The notes under the pieces are model-generated. The model ran no database searches and was not told the origin of the DNA. It was given only the letters and a program-made list of their open reading frames with translations. Below are positions 8,707 to 18,638 of a stretch of DNA of 64,000 nucleotides, piece by piece. Origin of the DNA: Cellulomonas sp. Leaf395 (lineage in GTDB: Bacteria; Actinomycetota; Actinomycetes; Actinomycetales; Cellulomonadaceae); assembly GCF_001424125.1 (NCBI RefSeq), contig NZ_LMQI01000002.1, positions 682,001 to 746,000 of the forward strand, in the 5' to 3' direction. Made by a program: the position numbers and the translations under genes. The number at the start of each line of letters is the position of its first letter. Within the stretch, counting starts at the first letter, position 1.

Positions 8707-10884
8707 ATGCTCTCTCACAGCGAGGTGACCGCCGACGAACGCCCGGCAGCCCCCCTGCCCGGACACCCCGGCGGCGTGCTGCACCTGCGTCGCGGCGGCA
8801 CCAGCGTCGTGATCGACCTCGACGCCGTCCCGCACCCCGCCATCGTGCACTGGGGCGAGGAGCTCGCCGACTCGAGCGACGAGACGCTGCGCAACCTCGC
8901 CGTCGCCGCACGACCGCAGCGCGTCTCGGGCGGCCTGGACGAGCCGGCGCGGGCCACGCTCGTCGCCACGCAAGCCGGCGGGTGGCTCGGCACACCTGGG
9001 CTCGAGGGCCACCGCGACGGCGCCTCGTTCAGCGTCCGGCTGGAGCTCGTCGACCTCCAGGCCGACGACCACCGGGCGGCGCTGTCCCTGGTCGACCGCG
9101 ACGCGCGGCTCAGCGCGCGGCTCGAGCTGCGCCTGGGCTCGGCCGGGCTGTTCCACCAGCAGCTCACGCTGCGCAACGACGGCGACTCCCCCTACACCGT
9201 CCAGGCACTGCACCTCACGTTCCCCGTGCCGTGGGACGCCACCGAGATCCTCGACACCACGGGACGTCACCTGCGGGAGCGGTCGCCGCAGCGACACCCC
9301 TTCGGCTACGGGACGCACCTGCGCGAGAGCCGCCGAGGCCGGCCCGGCGCGGACGCCACCCTCGTGCTGGCCGCCGGGCGGCCCGGGTTCGGCTTCGAGC
9401 GCGGACGCGTCCACGGGGTGCACGTCGCGTGGAGCGGCAACCACCGGCTCCTCGCGGAGCGGTCCGTCTCCGGTGAGGCCGTCCTGGCCGGCGGCGAGCT
9501 GCTGGCGCCCGGCGAGGTCGTCCTCGCACCGGGCGCGTCGCTCACGTCGCCGGACGTGGTCGGGTCGTGGGGGGACGGGCTCAGCGAGCTCGCCCACCGC
9601 TTCCACGACGAGTGGCGCCGGCGCCCCGCCCATCCCCGCCGGGCACGGCCGATCACCCTCAACACGTGGGAGGCGGTCTACTTCGACCACTCCCTCGAGC
9701 GGTTGACGGCCCTCGCCGACGCCGCCGCGTCCGTCGGGGTCGAGCGGTACGTGCTCGACGACGGCTGGTTCGTGGGCCGTCGCGACGACACCGCGGGCCT
9801 GGGCGACTGGTACGTCGACGCGACGGTCTGGCCCGAGGGGCTGCATCCCCTGGTGGACCACGTCCTGGCCTGCGGCATGGAGTTCGGGCTGTGGGTGGAG
9901 CCCGAGATGGTCAACCCGGACAGCGACCTCGCGCGTCGGAACCCGGACTGGATCCTGCGCGCACGCAGGTCGCTGCCGCCGTCGGCACGCCAGCAGCAGG
10001 TGCTCGACCTCGCGCACGAGGACGCCTATGCCTATGTCGCGGCCCGCTTGCACGCGCTGCTCGACGAGTACCCGATCGCCTACCTGAAGTGGGACCACAA
10101 CCGCGACCTGCTCGACGCCGGGAGCGGTCCGGAGGGGGTGGCCCGGGTGCGCGAGCACACGCTCGCCCTCTACCGCCTGCTGGACGAGCTCAAGGCCGCG
10201 CACCCCGGGCTGGAGATCGAGAGCTGCGCCTCGGGAGGTGCGCGCGTCGACCTGGGCATCCTGGCCCGCACGGACCGGATCTGGACCAGCGACACCCTCG
10301 ACCCGCTGGAGCGCCTGGTGAACCAGCGGTACACGGCGCTGGTGGTTCCCCCCGAGCTGATGGGCATGCACCTGACCAGCCCCGTCGTGCACTCGACCGG
10401 GCGGACCGTCGACCTCGACTTCAGTGCCGCGGTCGCGCTGTTCGGCCACGTCGGGATCGAGTGGGACCTCACCGCGACCGACGACGAGACCCGCCGGCGC
10501 ATCGCCGCGTGGGTCGAGTACGCCAAGAGCATCCGCCCGCTGGTCGCGACGGGCCGCACCGTCGACGTCGACGGCACCGAGCCGGGCATCGACGTCCGCG
10601 GCATCGTCGCGAACGACGGCGCGTCGGCGGTGTTCACCCTCACGCAGACCGACACGACCGCCGCCTACCCGCCGGGACGGGTCCGGATCCCCGGGCTCGA
10701 CCCCGCCCGGCGCTACCGGCTCCGGACGGTGGGCGGCTCGACGAGCGCCGCGGCTCAGTCGGGGCTCTCATGGCAGGAGCACGACATCACGCTGACCGGC
10801 CGAGAGCTCGACGCCGTCGGGCTGCGACCCCCGGTGCAGTACCCCCAGAGGTCCACGGTCATCGAGCTGACAGCCGAGAACTGA
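8707..10884 (+). CDS. Alpha-galactosidase (GH36)
   Basis: 725 residues, typical of GH36. It hydrolyses terminal alpha-1,6-galactose from melibiose, raffinose-family sugars or galacto-oligosaccharides. The N-terminal beta-sandwich (about 1-310) precedes the TIM barrel, which has ITLNTWEAVYFDH, RYVLDDGWFVGRRDD, YLKWDHNRDL (nucleophile Asp about 463) and ESCASGGARVDLG followed by RTDRIWTSDTLDPLERL (acid/base Asp about 529). The GH36 C-terminal beta domain ends with ITLTGRELDAVGL. No signal peptide, so it is cytosolic and acts on imported oligosaccharide. It leads the operon with the CUT1 transporter downstream and is divergent from the ROK repressor. Confidence 0.93.
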   Translation: MLSHSEVTADERPAAPLPGHPGGVLHLRRGGTSVVIDLDAVPHPAIVHWGEELADSSDETLRNLAVAARPQRVSGGLDEPARATLVATQAGGWLGTPGLEGHRDGASFSVRLELVDLQADDHRAALSLVDRDARLSARLELRLGSAGLFHQQLTLRNDGDSPYTVQALHLTFPVPWDATEILDTTGRHLRERSPQRHPFGYGTHLRESRRGRPGADATLVLAAGRPGFGFERGRVHGVHVAWSGNHRLLAERSVSGEAVLAGGELLAPGEVVLAPGASLTSPDVVGSWGDGLSELAHRFHDEWRRRPAHPRRARPITLNTWEAVYFDHSLERLTALADAAASVGVERYVLDDGWFVGRRDDTAGLGDWYVDATVWPEGLHPLVDHVLACGMEFGLWVEPEMVNPDSDLARRNPDWILRARRSLPPSARQQQVLDLAHEDAYAYVAARLHALLDEYPIAYLKWDHNRDLLDAGSGPEGVARVREHTLALYRLLDELKAAHPGLEIESCASGGARVDLGILARTDRIWTSDTLDPLERLVNQRYTALVVPPELMGMHLTSPVVHSTGRTVDLDFSAAVALFGHVGIEWDLTATDDETRRRIAAWVEYAKSIRPLVATGRTVDVDGTEPGIDVRGIVANDGASAVFTLTQTDTTAAYPPGRVRIPGLDPARRYRLRTVGGSTSAAAQSGLSWQEHDITLTGRELDAVGLRPPVQYPQRSTVIELTAEN

Positions 10885-10913
10885 TCGTGGCGACAGGCGC
10901 AAGGAGGCGCACG

Positions 10914-12206
10914 ATGAGACAACGACTGACGCGGCGAGGTCGCGCGGCAGCGGCGGCGGGGGCGATCGCCCTGCTGGCCGTCGTCGGCGGCTGCGCGGAC
11001 GACCCGTCCGACGACGGCGTGACCACCCTGAACTTCTTCCAGTTCAAGGGCGAGGCGCTCGAGGACTTCGACGAGATCATCGCCGACTTCGAGGCGGAGA
11101 ACCCCGACATCCGCGTCGTGCAGAACCAGGTCGCCGACGCGGACACGGCCATCCGGACGTTGCTGGTGAAGGACAAGACGCCCGACGTCATCACGCTGAA
11201 CGCCAGCGGGAACTTCGGCCGCCTCGCCCAGGCCGGGGTCTTCTACGACTTCTCCGACGAGCCGGTGCTCGACACGATCAACCCGGCGGTGCAGGAGATC
11301 CTGGCGGACCTCGGCACGTACGGGGACGAGGTCAACGGCCTGGGCTACGTCAACAACGCCAACGGGGTCATCTACAACCAGGAGATCTTCGACGCCCAGG
11401 GCCTGGAGGTCCCCGAGACGTGGGACGAGCTCGTCGCCGTCTGCGACGCGCTCGAGGCCGCCGGCATCACTCCGTTCTACGGCACCCTGGCCGACTCGTG
11501 GACCGGGCTGCCGTCCTTCAACGCCCTCGGCGCCTACCCCGCGATGGACGACTTCTTCGACAAGATGCGCGAGCAGGGCGAGGACACGGGCCCGGACTCG
11601 GAGGTGTCGTTCCAGAAGGACTTCGTCGAGGCGATGGACCAGCAGTACGAGCTGTTCGGGTACATGCAGGACGGCTACCGCGGCGCGACCTACGACGACG
11701 GCAACGCTGCGTTCGCCAACGGCGAGGTCGCCATGCTCCTGCAGGGCATCTGGGCGTTGAGCCCGATCAAGGGCATCAACCCGGACATCCAGGCCGGGAT
11801 CTTCCCGTACCCGGCCGCGGACGACCCCGCCGACCGGGTGCTCGTCTCCGGTGTCGACGTCGTCGTGACGATGGGGAAGGACTCGCCGCGCCAGGAGGAG
11901 GCCCTGCGGTTCATCGACTACCTGTTCGAGAAGGACGTGATCGAGGAGTTCGCCGCCTCGCAGAACATGGTGCCTTCCGTGAAGGGTGCCGAGCTGAGCG
12001 ACGAGCCGGCGATCCAGTCGGTCGCGCCGTACTTCGACGAGGGCCGCATCGCGGGCTTCATCGACCACCAGATCCCGCCCAGCATCCCGCTCGCGGCGAT
12101 CGACCAGCAGTTCCTGTTCAGCGGCGACGCGGAGGCCGCGCTCGCCACCCTCGACAGCGAGTGGAGCAAGGTCGCCGCTCGCACCATCCCCGTGACGGGA
12201 GAATGA
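10914..12206 (+). CDS. Sugar ABC transporter substrate-binding lipoprotein (CUT1)
   Basis: 430 residues from ATG 10914-10916, with a strong AAGGAGG at 10901-10907. The N-terminus MRQRLTRRGRAAAAAGAIAL ends in a lipobox-like VVGGC, so it is exported and lipid-anchored. The mature part is a family 1 extracellular solute-binding protein: TTLNFFQFKGEALEDFDEIIADFEAENPDI, then GVIYNQEIFDAQGLEVPETWDELV and the Asp/aromatic-rich ligand region. It delivers an oligosaccharide, probably an alpha-galactoside or alpha-glucoside from its neighbours, to the permeases that follow with an ATGA overlap. Confidence 0.92.
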   Translation: MRQRLTRRGRAAAAAGAIALLAVVGGCADDPSDDGVTTLNFFQFKGEALEDFDEIIADFEAENPDIRVVQNQVADADTAIRTLLVKDKTPDVITLNASGNFGRLAQAGVFYDFSDEPVLDTINPAVQEILADLGTYGDEVNGLGYVNNANGVIYNQEIFDAQGLEVPETWDELVAVCDALEAAGITPFYGTLADSWTGLPSFNALGAYPAMDDFFDKMREQGEDTGPDSEVSFQKDFVEAMDQQYELFGYMQDGYRGATYDDGNAAFANGEVAMLLQGIWALSPIKGINPDIQAGIFPYPAADDPADRVLVSGVDVVVTMGKDSPRQEEALRFIDYLFEKDVIEEFAASQNMVPSVKGAELSDEPAIQSVAPYFDEGRIAGFIDHQIPPSIPLAAIDQQFLFSGDAEAALATLDSEWSKVAARTIPVTGE

Positions 12207-13144
12207 CGATGACGTCCTCCACGCAAGCCCTGCCCGCGGCACGCGGCGCAGGCGGTGCCGACGCACCCCCGGTGCGGCGCGGCACCAAGGACCGCGCGCA
12301 GTCCACGTTCTACTGGATGGTCTGGCCGGCGGTCATCGCGTTCTTCCTGTTCCACACCGTCCCGGTGCTCGTCGGCATCTTCTACAGCTTCACCAACTAC
12401 GCCGGCTACGGTGCGTGGAACTTCGTCGGCCTGTCCAACTACGTGAACCTGTTCAAGGACGACCGCATCCTGGCGGCCTACGGGTTCTCGTTCCTGTTCG
12501 CGATCGCCGCGACCGTGCTGACGAACGCGATCTCGCTGGCCATCGCGATGGGCCTGAACGCCAAGATCATGGCGCGCAACCTCTTCCGTGGCGTGTACTT
12601 CGTGCCCTACGTCCTGGCGGCACTGGTCATCGGCTACGTCTTCCAGTTCCTCTTCTCGAGCTCGCTGCCGAAGATCCTGTCGGGCATCCCGCTCTTCGCG
12701 GACAACATCCTCACGAACGAGACCTGGGCGTGGACCGCGATCGTCGCGCTCGCCGTCTGGCAGGCCTGCGCCTTCACGATCATCATCTACCTGTCCGGGC
12801 TGCAGACGATCCCGCGCGAGCTCTACGAGGCCGCGTCCCTGGACGGGGCCAAGCCCTGGCGACAGTTCTCGTCGATCACCTTCCCGCTGATCAGCGCGTT
12901 CTTCACGATCAACGTCGTGCTGAGCCTCAAGGGCTTCCTGCAGGTCTTCGACCAGATCGTCGCCCTGACGAACGGCGGTCCGGGCACGGCGACCGAGTCC
13001 GTGACCCTGCTCATCTTCCGAGGCGGTTTCTCCGGCGGGGAGTTCGCCTACCAGTCGGCGAACGCGGTGATCTTCTTCATCGTCATCACGATCGTCTCGC
13101 TGTTCCAGTTCAAGGTCCTTCAGCGCAGAGAGGCGGACTTCTGA
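12203..13144 (+). CDS. Sugar ABC transporter permease, MalF type (CUT1)
   Basis: 313 residues. It starts at ATG 12203-12205, overlapping the binding-protein stop (ATGA); a second ATG two codons on is also possible. About 40 polar residues precede six membrane helices, beginning TFYWMVWPAVIAFFLFHTVPVLVGIFYS. The EAA loop that contacts the ATPase is RELYEAASLDGAKPWRQFSSITFPL. TM segments end at IFFIVITIVSLFQFKVL. It forms the heterodimeric channel with the next gene. No ATPase gene is present in the locus. Confidence 0.92.
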   Translation: MTMTSSTQALPAARGAGGADAPPVRRGTKDRAQSTFYWMVWPAVIAFFLFHTVPVLVGIFYSFTNYAGYGAWNFVGLSNYVNLFKDDRILAAYGFSFLFAIAATVLTNAISLAIAMGLNAKIMARNLFRGVYFVPYVLAALVIGYVFQFLFSSSLPKILSGIPLFADNILTNETWAWTAIVALAVWQACAFTIIIYLSGLQTIPRELYEAASLDGAKPWRQFSSITFPLISAFFTINVVLSLKGFLQVFDQIVALTNGGPGTATESVTLLIFRGGFSGGEFAYQSANAVIFFIVITIVSLFQFKVLQRREADF

Positions 13145-14052
13145 TGACCACCGCAGGAACCGCGCTCGGCCAGGCCGAGGCAGTGCTCCCGGAGCCCCGG
13201 CGCAGGCGCACGAAGAACGTCGCCGACGACGACTCCCGCAAGATCAACTGGTGGGTGACCGCTCTGATCGCAGTGTGCTCGCTGACGATCCTGATCCCGC
13301 TGTACCTGGCAGTCGTCGTGGCCCTGAAGACTCCCGACCAGCTCGCCGCCGGGACCGGCTTCGAGTGGCCGAACCCCGTCCGCTGGGAGAACTTCGCCGA
13401 GGCGTGGGAGCGGACGAGCTTCCCCCAGGCGCTCATGAACACCGCGATGATCACCGTCGGGGCGGTCGTCCTCACGCTGCTGACCAGCTCGGTCGTCGCG
13501 TACGGCATCGCGCGCAACATCCACCGACCGTTCTTCAAGGGCGTCTTCTTCTACCTGCTGGCGGCCCTGTTCATCCCGTTCCCGATCATCATGCTGCCGC
13601 TGGTGAAGCAGACCTCGCTCCTGGGCCTCGACAACCAGGCGGGCATGATCGTGCTCTACACGATCTACGGGTTGTCGCTGAACATCTTCATCTACACCGC
13701 CTACATCCGCTCGATCCCGATCGAGCTCGAGGAGGCGGCGCGGGTGGACGGCGCGTCGACCTGGCGGGTGTTCCGGCAGATCATCTTCCCGCTGCTGACC
13801 CCGATGAACGCGACGGTCGGCATCCTCACCTGCGTGTGGGCGTGGAACGACTTCATCATGCCGCTCGTGGTGCTGACCGACCCCGGGGCGCGGACCCTGC
13901 CGCTCGCGCAGTACGTGTTCCAGGGGCAGTTCAACACCGACTACACGGTGGCGTTCGCGTCCTACCTCATGGCCATGGCGCCCCTGCTGGTGGTCTACAT
14001 CTTCAGCCAGCGCTGGGTCATCTCCGGCGTCACGCGGGGGTCGATCAAGTAG
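13144..14052 (+). CDS. Sugar ABC transporter permease, MalG type (CUT1)
   Basis: 302 residues, start ATG 13144-13146 in a TGATG overlap with the MalF-type gene. A charged N-terminus (about 1-35) is followed by WWVTALIAVCSLTILIPLYLAVVVALK and five more helices. The EAA loop is IELEEAARVDGASTWRVFRQIIFPLL. The C-terminus GVTRGSIK is typical of MalG-like permeases. Partner of the preceding permease. It ends 15 bases before a strong bidirectional hairpin. Confidence 0.92.
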   Translation: MTTAGTALGQAEAVLPEPRRRRTKNVADDDSRKINWWVTALIAVCSLTILIPLYLAVVVALKTPDQLAAGTGFEWPNPVRWENFAEAWERTSFPQALMNTAMITVGAVVLTLLTSSVVAYGIARNIHRPFFKGVFFYLLAALFIPFPIIMLPLVKQTSLLGLDNQAGMIVLYTIYGLSLNIFIYTAYIRSIPIELEEAARVDGASTWRVFRQIIFPLLTPMNATVGILTCVWAWNDFIMPLVVLTDPGARTLPLAQYVFQGQFNTDYTVAFASYLMAMAPLLVVYIFSQRWVISGVTRGSIK

Positions 14053-14067
14053 CGCACGTCAGCGCGC

Positions 14068-14100
14068 GAACGGCCCGGTCCTCGAAGGACCGGGCCGTTC
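14068..14100. terminator. Bidirectional hairpin terminator
   Basis: Perfect 14-bp inverted repeat (arms 14068-14081 and 14087-14100) with a 5-base loop, between the convergent stops of the sugar permease (14052) and ilvD (14109). It can serve both strands; no clear T-run. Confidence 0.8.
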
Positions 14101-14108
14101 GACGTCGC

Positions 14109-15851
14109 TCAGATCAGCACCGCGCCCTTCGACGCCGACTGCACCAGCTTCGCGTACTTGGCCAGCACGCCGCGCGTGTACGTCGGAGGCAGCGGTGCCC
14201 AGCCGACCTTGCGGGCCTCGAGCTCCTCGGCGCTGACCAGCACGTCGAGCTTCCCGTTCGCCACGTCCAGCTGGATCCGGTCGCCGTCCTCGATGAACGC
14301 GATCGGTCCGCCGTCGACGGCTTCGGGCGCCACGTGCCCGACGCACAGCCCGGTGGTGCCCCCGGAGAAGCGGCCGTCGGTGAGCAGCAGCACGTCCTTG
14401 CCCAGACCGGCGCCCTTGATCGCGCCGGTGATGGCGAGCATCTCGCGCATGCCGGGACCGCCCTTGGGCCCCTCGTAGCGGATGACGACGACGTCGCCCG
14501 CGACGATCGTGCCGTCCTCGAGCGCGTCCATCGCGGCACGCTCCCGCTCGAACACGCGGGCGGTGCCCTCGAACACGTCGGAGTCGAAGCCTGCGGACTT
14601 CACCACGGCACCCTCGGGAGCCAGCGAACCGTGCAGGATCGTGATGCCGCCGGTCTTGTGGATCGGGTTGTCCAGGGCGCGCAGGATCTTGCCGTCGGGG
14701 TCCGGCGGGTTCACGTCCGCCAGGTTCTCCGCGACCGTCTTGCCGGTGACCGTGAGGCAGTCCCCGTGCAGCAGGCCCGCGTCGAGCAGCGCCTTCATCA
14801 CGACCGGGACGCCGCCGATGCGGTCCACGTCGTTCATGACGTAGCGGCCGAAGGGCTTCAGGTCACCCAGGTGCGGCACCTTCGCGGCGACCCGGGAGAA
14901 GTCGGCCAGCGTCAGGTCGACCTCGGCCTCGTGCGCGATGGCCAGCAGGTGCAGGACCGCGTTGGTCGAGCCGCCGAACGCCATGACGACGGCGATGGCG
15001 TTCTCGAACGCCTCCTTGGTCATGATCTGGCGCGCCGTGATGCCCTGGCGGAGCAGCTCCACGACGGCCTCGCCGGACTTGTGCGCGAACGCGTCGCGGC
15101 GACGGTCTGCGGACGGCGGGGCCGCGGAGCCGGGGATCGACATGCCGATCGCCTCGGCCACCGACGCCATCGTGTTGGCGGTGTACATGCCGCCGCAGGC
15201 ACCCTCGCCCGGACAGATGGCGCGCTCGATGCGGTCGACGTCCTCGCGGCTCATGAGCCCGCGCGCGCACGCGCCGACGGCCTCGAACGCGTCGATGATC
15301 GTGACGTCCTTCTCGGTCCCGTCCTCGAGCTTGACCCAGCCCGGCGCGATCGACCCGGCGTACAGGAACACGCTCGCCAGGTCGAGGCGCGCGGCGGCCA
15401 TGAGCATGCCCGGCAGGGACTTGTCGCACCCGGCCAGCAGCACCGAGCCGTCGAGGCGCTCGGCCTGCATGACGGTCTCCACCGAGTCGGCGATGATGTC
15501 GCGGCTCACCAGCGAAAAGTGCATGCCCTCGTGGCCCATCGAGATCCCGTCAGAGACCGAGATGGTGCCGAACTCGAGCGGGTACCCGCCCGCCGCGTGC
15601 ACGCCCGCCTTGGCCGCCTGGGCCAGCCGCTGCAACGACAGGTTGCAGGGCGTGATCTCGTTCCACGAGCTGGCGACGCCGATCTGCGGCTTGGCGAAGT
15701 CGTCGTCACCGAGCCCCACCGCACGGAGCATCCCGCGCGAGGCGGTGGCCTCGAGACCGTCTGTGACGGTGCGCGAACGGGGCTTGATGTCGACGTCTCC
15801 GCGGGGAGAGGCGGCGGTGCTGCTGGGGGCGTTGTCGGACGTCACGGTCAT
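14109..15851 (-). CDS. ilvD: Dihydroxy-acid dehydratase
   Basis: 580 residues from ATG 15849-15851. It dehydrates dihydroxyisovalerate and dihydroxymethylvalerate to the 2-keto acids, the third common step of Val/Leu/Ile synthesis, with an Fe-S cluster and Mg2+. Cluster cysteines are seen in [26 protein letters not shown] and [15 protein letters not shown]. The catalytic C-terminal part has [18 protein letters not shown]. The upstream TTG/ATG extension to 15884 is rejected because TACACT (15859-15864) lies 7 bases before this ATG and looks like the -10 of a leaderless mRNA. It is separated from ilvBNC by about 10 kb of sugar genes and has its own promoter. Confidence 0.96.
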   Translation of the reverse strand: MTVTSDNAPSSTAASPRGDVDIKPRSRTVTDGLEATASRGMLRAVGLGDDDFAKPQIGVASSWNEITPCNLSLQRLAQAAKAGVHAAGGYPLEFGTISVSDGISMGHEGMHFSLVSRDIIADSVETVMQAERLDGSVLLAGCDKSLPGMLMAAARLDLASVFLYAGSIAPGWVKLEDGTEKDVTIIDAFEAVGACARGLMSREDVDRIERAICPGEGACGGMYTANTMASVAEAIGMSIPGSAAPPSADRRRDAFAHKSGEAVVELLRQGITARQIMTKEAFENAIAVVMAFGGSTNAVLHLLAIAHEAEVDLTLADFSRVAAKVPHLGDLKPFGRYVMNDVDRIGGVPVVMKALLDAGLLHGDCLTVTGKTVAENLADVNPPDPDGKILRALDNPIHKTGGITILHGSLAPEGAVVKSAGFDSDVFEGTARVFERERAAMDALEDGTIVAGDVVVIRYEGPKGGPGMREMLAITGAIKGAGLGKDVLLLTDGRFSGGTTGLCVGHVAPEAVDGGPIAFIEDGDRIQLDVANGKLDVLVSAEELEARKVGWAPLPPTYTRGVLAKYAKLVQSASKGAVLI

Positions 15852-15858
15852 GCTCGCG

Positions 15859-15864
15859 AGTGTA
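15859..15864 (-). promoter_or_regulatory. ilvD -10 element
   Basis: TACACT on the reverse strand, 7 bases before the ATG with no Shine-Dalgarno between. The -35 is weak. Confidence 0.45.
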
Positions 15865-15939
15865 GGACTGCCGTCGGCACACACGGCGGGAGGGCCACCC
15901 TGCGGACGGCAGCGCCCGACGTCGTCAACCCGGCGGCCC

Positions 15940-16938
15940 TCAGCGGGGCGGGGCCGTCGATCCTCGCTCGACCAGCGACGTCACGAGCTGGATGTGGGTC
16001 TGCTCGACCGGCCCGCCGTCCATGAGCGTGATGAGGAGCGCGATGGCCGCGGCACCCATCTGCTGGATCGGCTGGTGCACGGTGCTGAGCGCCGGGGTCG
16101 TCAGGGTCGACTCCGGGATGTCGTCGAACCCGATGATCGAGATCTCGCCCGGGACCTGCAGACCCAGCTCCTGGGCGATCTCGAGCGTGCCGATCGCCGA
16201 GAGGTCGTTGGCCGCGAAGATGGCGGTCGGGCGCTCGGGCAGGGTCAGCAGCTCGCGGGCGGGCTCGTGCGTCGAGTCCTTGCGGTAGTCCCCCTCGCGC
16301 ATCAAGCCGGGGTCGACCGCGATGCCCGCGTCGGTGAGGGCCTTGCGGTAGCCGGCCTCCCGCAGCCGGGAGGACTCGAGGTCCGACCGCCCGCCGATGA
16401 AACCGATCCGGCGGTGGCCGAGACCGAGCAGGTGCTCGACAGCCTGCACGGCCCCGGTGAGGTTGTCCGAGTCGACGGTCGGGAGGCCCGACGGACCCGC
16501 GTGCGGGTCGATGGCGACGACGGGGACACCGGCGTCCGCCTCCAGGACGGTGGGGGTGACGAGCACGGCACCGTCGATCAGCGTGCCGCTGAGCCGGGAG
16601 AGATAGCGGCGTTCCCAGCCCACCCCACCCGTCAGCTGGCCGCCCGTGTAGGCGAGCAGCGCGTAGCCGGAGTCACCGAGCCCGAGCGAGGCCCCCTTGA
16701 GGATCTCGGCGCTGAAGGGCTCGAACTCGGCGACGAGGATGCCGATCACGTTCGTCTTGTGGGACCGCAGGCTGCGAGCCACGAGGCTGGACTCGTAGCC
16801 GAGCTCCGCGATCACGGCCTGCACGTGCGAGGTCGTCCCGCTCGCGACGCCGTAGCGCTCGTTGATCACCTTGGAGACGGTCGCTGTGGACACGCCTGCC
16901 TTGCGCGCGACATCGGTGATCGTCACCCGGGGACCCAT
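15940..16938 (-). CDS. LacI family repressor of the GH3/GH43/CUT1 locus
   Basis: 332 residues from ATG 16936-16938 ([17 protein letters not shown]). The N-terminal helix-turn-helix is [27 protein letters not shown] and the hinge is [17 protein letters not shown]. The periplasmic-binding-like effector domain (about 60-330) includes [27 protein letters not shown] and [12 protein letters not shown]. It lies 138 bases beyond the GH43 gene in the same direction. A perfect palindrome (16963-16976) lies 24 bases upstream of its ATG and the same 20-bp site lies ahead of the sugar transporter at 24610-24629, so it is expected to repress both that operon and itself. Confidence 0.92.
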   Translation of the reverse strand: MGPRVTITDVARKAGVSTATVSKVINERYGVASGTTSHVQAVIAELGYESSLVARSLRSHKTNVIGILVAEFEPFSAEILKGASLGLGDSGYALLAYTGGQLTGGVGWERRYLSRLSGTLIDGAVLVTPTVLEADAGVPVVAIDPHAGPSGLPTVDSDNLTGAVQAVEHLLGLGHRRIGFIGGRSDLESSRLREAGYRKALTDAGIAVDPGLMREGDYRKDSTHEPARELLTLPERPTAIFAANDLSAIGTLEIAQELGLQVPGEISIIGFDDIPESTLTTPALSTVHQPIQQMGAAAIALLITLMDGGPVEQTHIQLVTSLVERGSTAPPR

Positions 16939-16944
16939 GCGCTG

Positions 16945-16979
16945 AGCGTACTGCAACGAAATCGTTATCGATAACGTTT
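16945..16979 (-). promoter_or_regulatory. lacI promoter and operator
   Basis: The 14-base perfect palindrome CGTTATCGATAACG (16963-16976) sits within a 20-base stretch (16960-16979) repeated exactly at 24610-24629. TACGCT (16945-16950) is a plausible -10, 6 bases before the lacI ATG. A 17-bp spacer would put the -35 at 16968-16973, inside the palindrome, consistent with autorepression. Confidence 0.7.
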
Positions 16980-17075
16980 ATTACCGCGAAATCCCACGTG
17001 CGTCGCGCCGGGCGACGAGACCATGGTAACGACCCGCTCTCGCTGCTGACCAGCGAGGCGCGCGCTGGGACGTCG

Positions 17076-18638
17076 TCACTCCGTCGGCACGTAGTCGAAC
17101 CGCTCGAGGTGCGCGATGGTCCGGGTCGGGCGCCCGTTGCTCGAGGCGTACGCGCCGATCCACAACCCGACGAACCCGCCTGTCGTGACCGAGTCGAGCG
17201 CCCGCCCGTCGACGACGGCGACCGTCACCGGTCCGGCCCCTGACCCGTGCGCCAGCAAGGAGTAGTCCTGCCCTCGGGCGCGCATGGTCAGCTCTACGGC
17301 GTCGTCGCCCTGCCCCAGCGAGAGCTCGCCCAGGGTCGACTCGACCCCGCGGCGTCGGTGCACGGCGACGACCTTCCGACCCGACCCGCCGTCACCGCCG
17401 GTCACGACCAGGCGCACGTGGTCGTCCTCCGACTGGCGCACGGCGAGCCCGACCTCCTCCTCCGCACGGAGCGCGGCGCGGACGGTCGCGCGCACGTCGA
17501 CCTCCGCGTGCTGCTGCCGGACCCCGAGGAACGCCGGGGTGAGAGGGTCGCTCAGGGTGCTCGGCCCCAGGCGCAGGTCCCAGCCGTCGCCGCGTGCCGA
17601 CGCGAACTCGGCCGCCGGACGGCGCAGCGACGTCCACCGCGGGTCGTCCGGCCGGACGGTGCCCGAGGCGCGCCCCTGCGCCACGCCGGGGCGCCACTGC
17701 CCGGCGAACGGCACCTCCACCTCGCTCGTCACCCGCCCGACACCTGGGGCGAACACCGGCCACCCGTCCTCCCAGGCGACAGGGACGAGGAACGTCTCGC
17801 GGCCGAGGTTGTCGTGATAGCCGCCGTAGGGGCGCGTTCCCAGCACGACCGCCCACCACGTCCCGTCCGCCGCCTCGACGAGGTCCGCGTGCCCGACGGC
17901 GGCCACGTCCGACCGGCGACCGAGGTGCCGGTGGGTGAGGACCGGATTGCCCTTGTTCCCCACGTAGGGTCCGGTCACCGAGTCCGCACGCGCGACGGAG
18001 ACGGCATGGTGGAACTCGGTGCCGCCCTCGGCGGCCAGGAGGTAGTAGGTGCCGTCGACCTTGTAGAGGTGCGGCGCCTCGGCCCACACGACGTCCCGGA
18101 GCGCCCCGTTCCAGACGACGTGCTCGGGCCCGACGAGCTGCAGGGTCCCGGGGTCGAGCTCCCGCACCCAGATCTCGGTCTGGTCGTGCCACTGGGGATC
18201 CCGGGCCAACCGGGTGCCGTGCACCCAGACCCGGCCGTCGTCGTCGAAGAAGATCGACGGGTCGATGCCGTCGGCGTCGAGCCACGTCGGGTCGGACCAC
18301 GGACCGGCAGGGTCGGTCGCGGTCATCACGAAGTTGCCGCCCCGGGTGGAGTCCTGCTGGTCGACCAGCGTGCAGACCAGCCAGAACGTGCCGTCGTGGT
18401 GCCGGAGCGTCGGCGCGTACAGGCCACCGGACGACGCGATCCCGTCGAGGTCGAGCTGGCTCGACCGGTCGACGACGTGCCCGATCTGCTGCCAGCTCGC
18501 CAGGTCGTCGCTGCGGAAGATCGGCAGCCCGGGGAAGTACTCGAAAGTCGACGTGACGAGGTAGAAGTCCTGCCCGACCCGGCAGATCGTCGGGTCGGGG
18601 TAGCACCCCGGCAGCACCGGGTTGCGCACCAGGGTCAC
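17076..18638 (-). CDS. GH43 beta-xylosidase / alpha-L-arabinofuranosidase
   Basis: 520 residues from GTG 18636-18638, which overlaps the GH3 stop by GTGA. The N-terminal five-bladed propeller starts NPVLPGCYPDPTICRVG (general base Asp15), then DGIDPSIFFDDDG (pKa-setting Asp126) and RDVVWAEAPHLYK (general acid Glu187). From about residue 325 there is the C-terminal beta-sandwich found in GH43 xylosidases of 500-550 residues. It should remove xylose or arabinose from short oligosaccharides in the cytosol, as no signal peptide is present. Xylosidase versus arabinofuranosidase cannot be decided from sequence alone. Confidence 0.9.
   Translation of the reverse strand: MTLVRNPVLPGCYPDPTICRVGQDFYLVTSTFEYFPGLPIFRSDDLASWQQIGHVVDRSSQLDLDGIASSGGLYAPTLRHHDGTFWLVCTLVDQQDSTRGGNFVMTATDPAGPWSDPTWLDADGIDPSIFFDDDGRVWVHGTRLARDPQWHDQTEIWVRELDPGTLQLVGPEHVVWNGALRDVVWAEAPHLYKVDGTYYLLAAEGGTEFHHAVSVARADSVTGPYVGNKGNPVLTHRHLGRRSDVAAVGHADLVEAADGTWWAVVLGTRPYGGYHDNLGRETFLVPVAWEDGWPVFAPGVGRVTSEVEVPFAGQWRPGVAQGRASGTVRPDDPRWTSLRRPAAEFASARGDGWDLRLGPSTLSDPLTPAFLGVRQQHAEVDVRATVRAALRAEEEVGLAVRQSEDDHVRLVVTGGDGGSGRKVVAVHRRRGVESTLGELSLGQGDDAVELTMRARGQDYSLLAHGSGAGPVTVAVVDGRALDSVTTGGFVGLWIGAYASSNGRPTRTIAHLERFDYVPTE

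Noticed and set aside
13251..16025. A 924-codon plus-strand frame across the MalG permease and ilvD
   Set aside because: Shadow frame of two real genes; no domain, and it crosses the bidirectional terminator.
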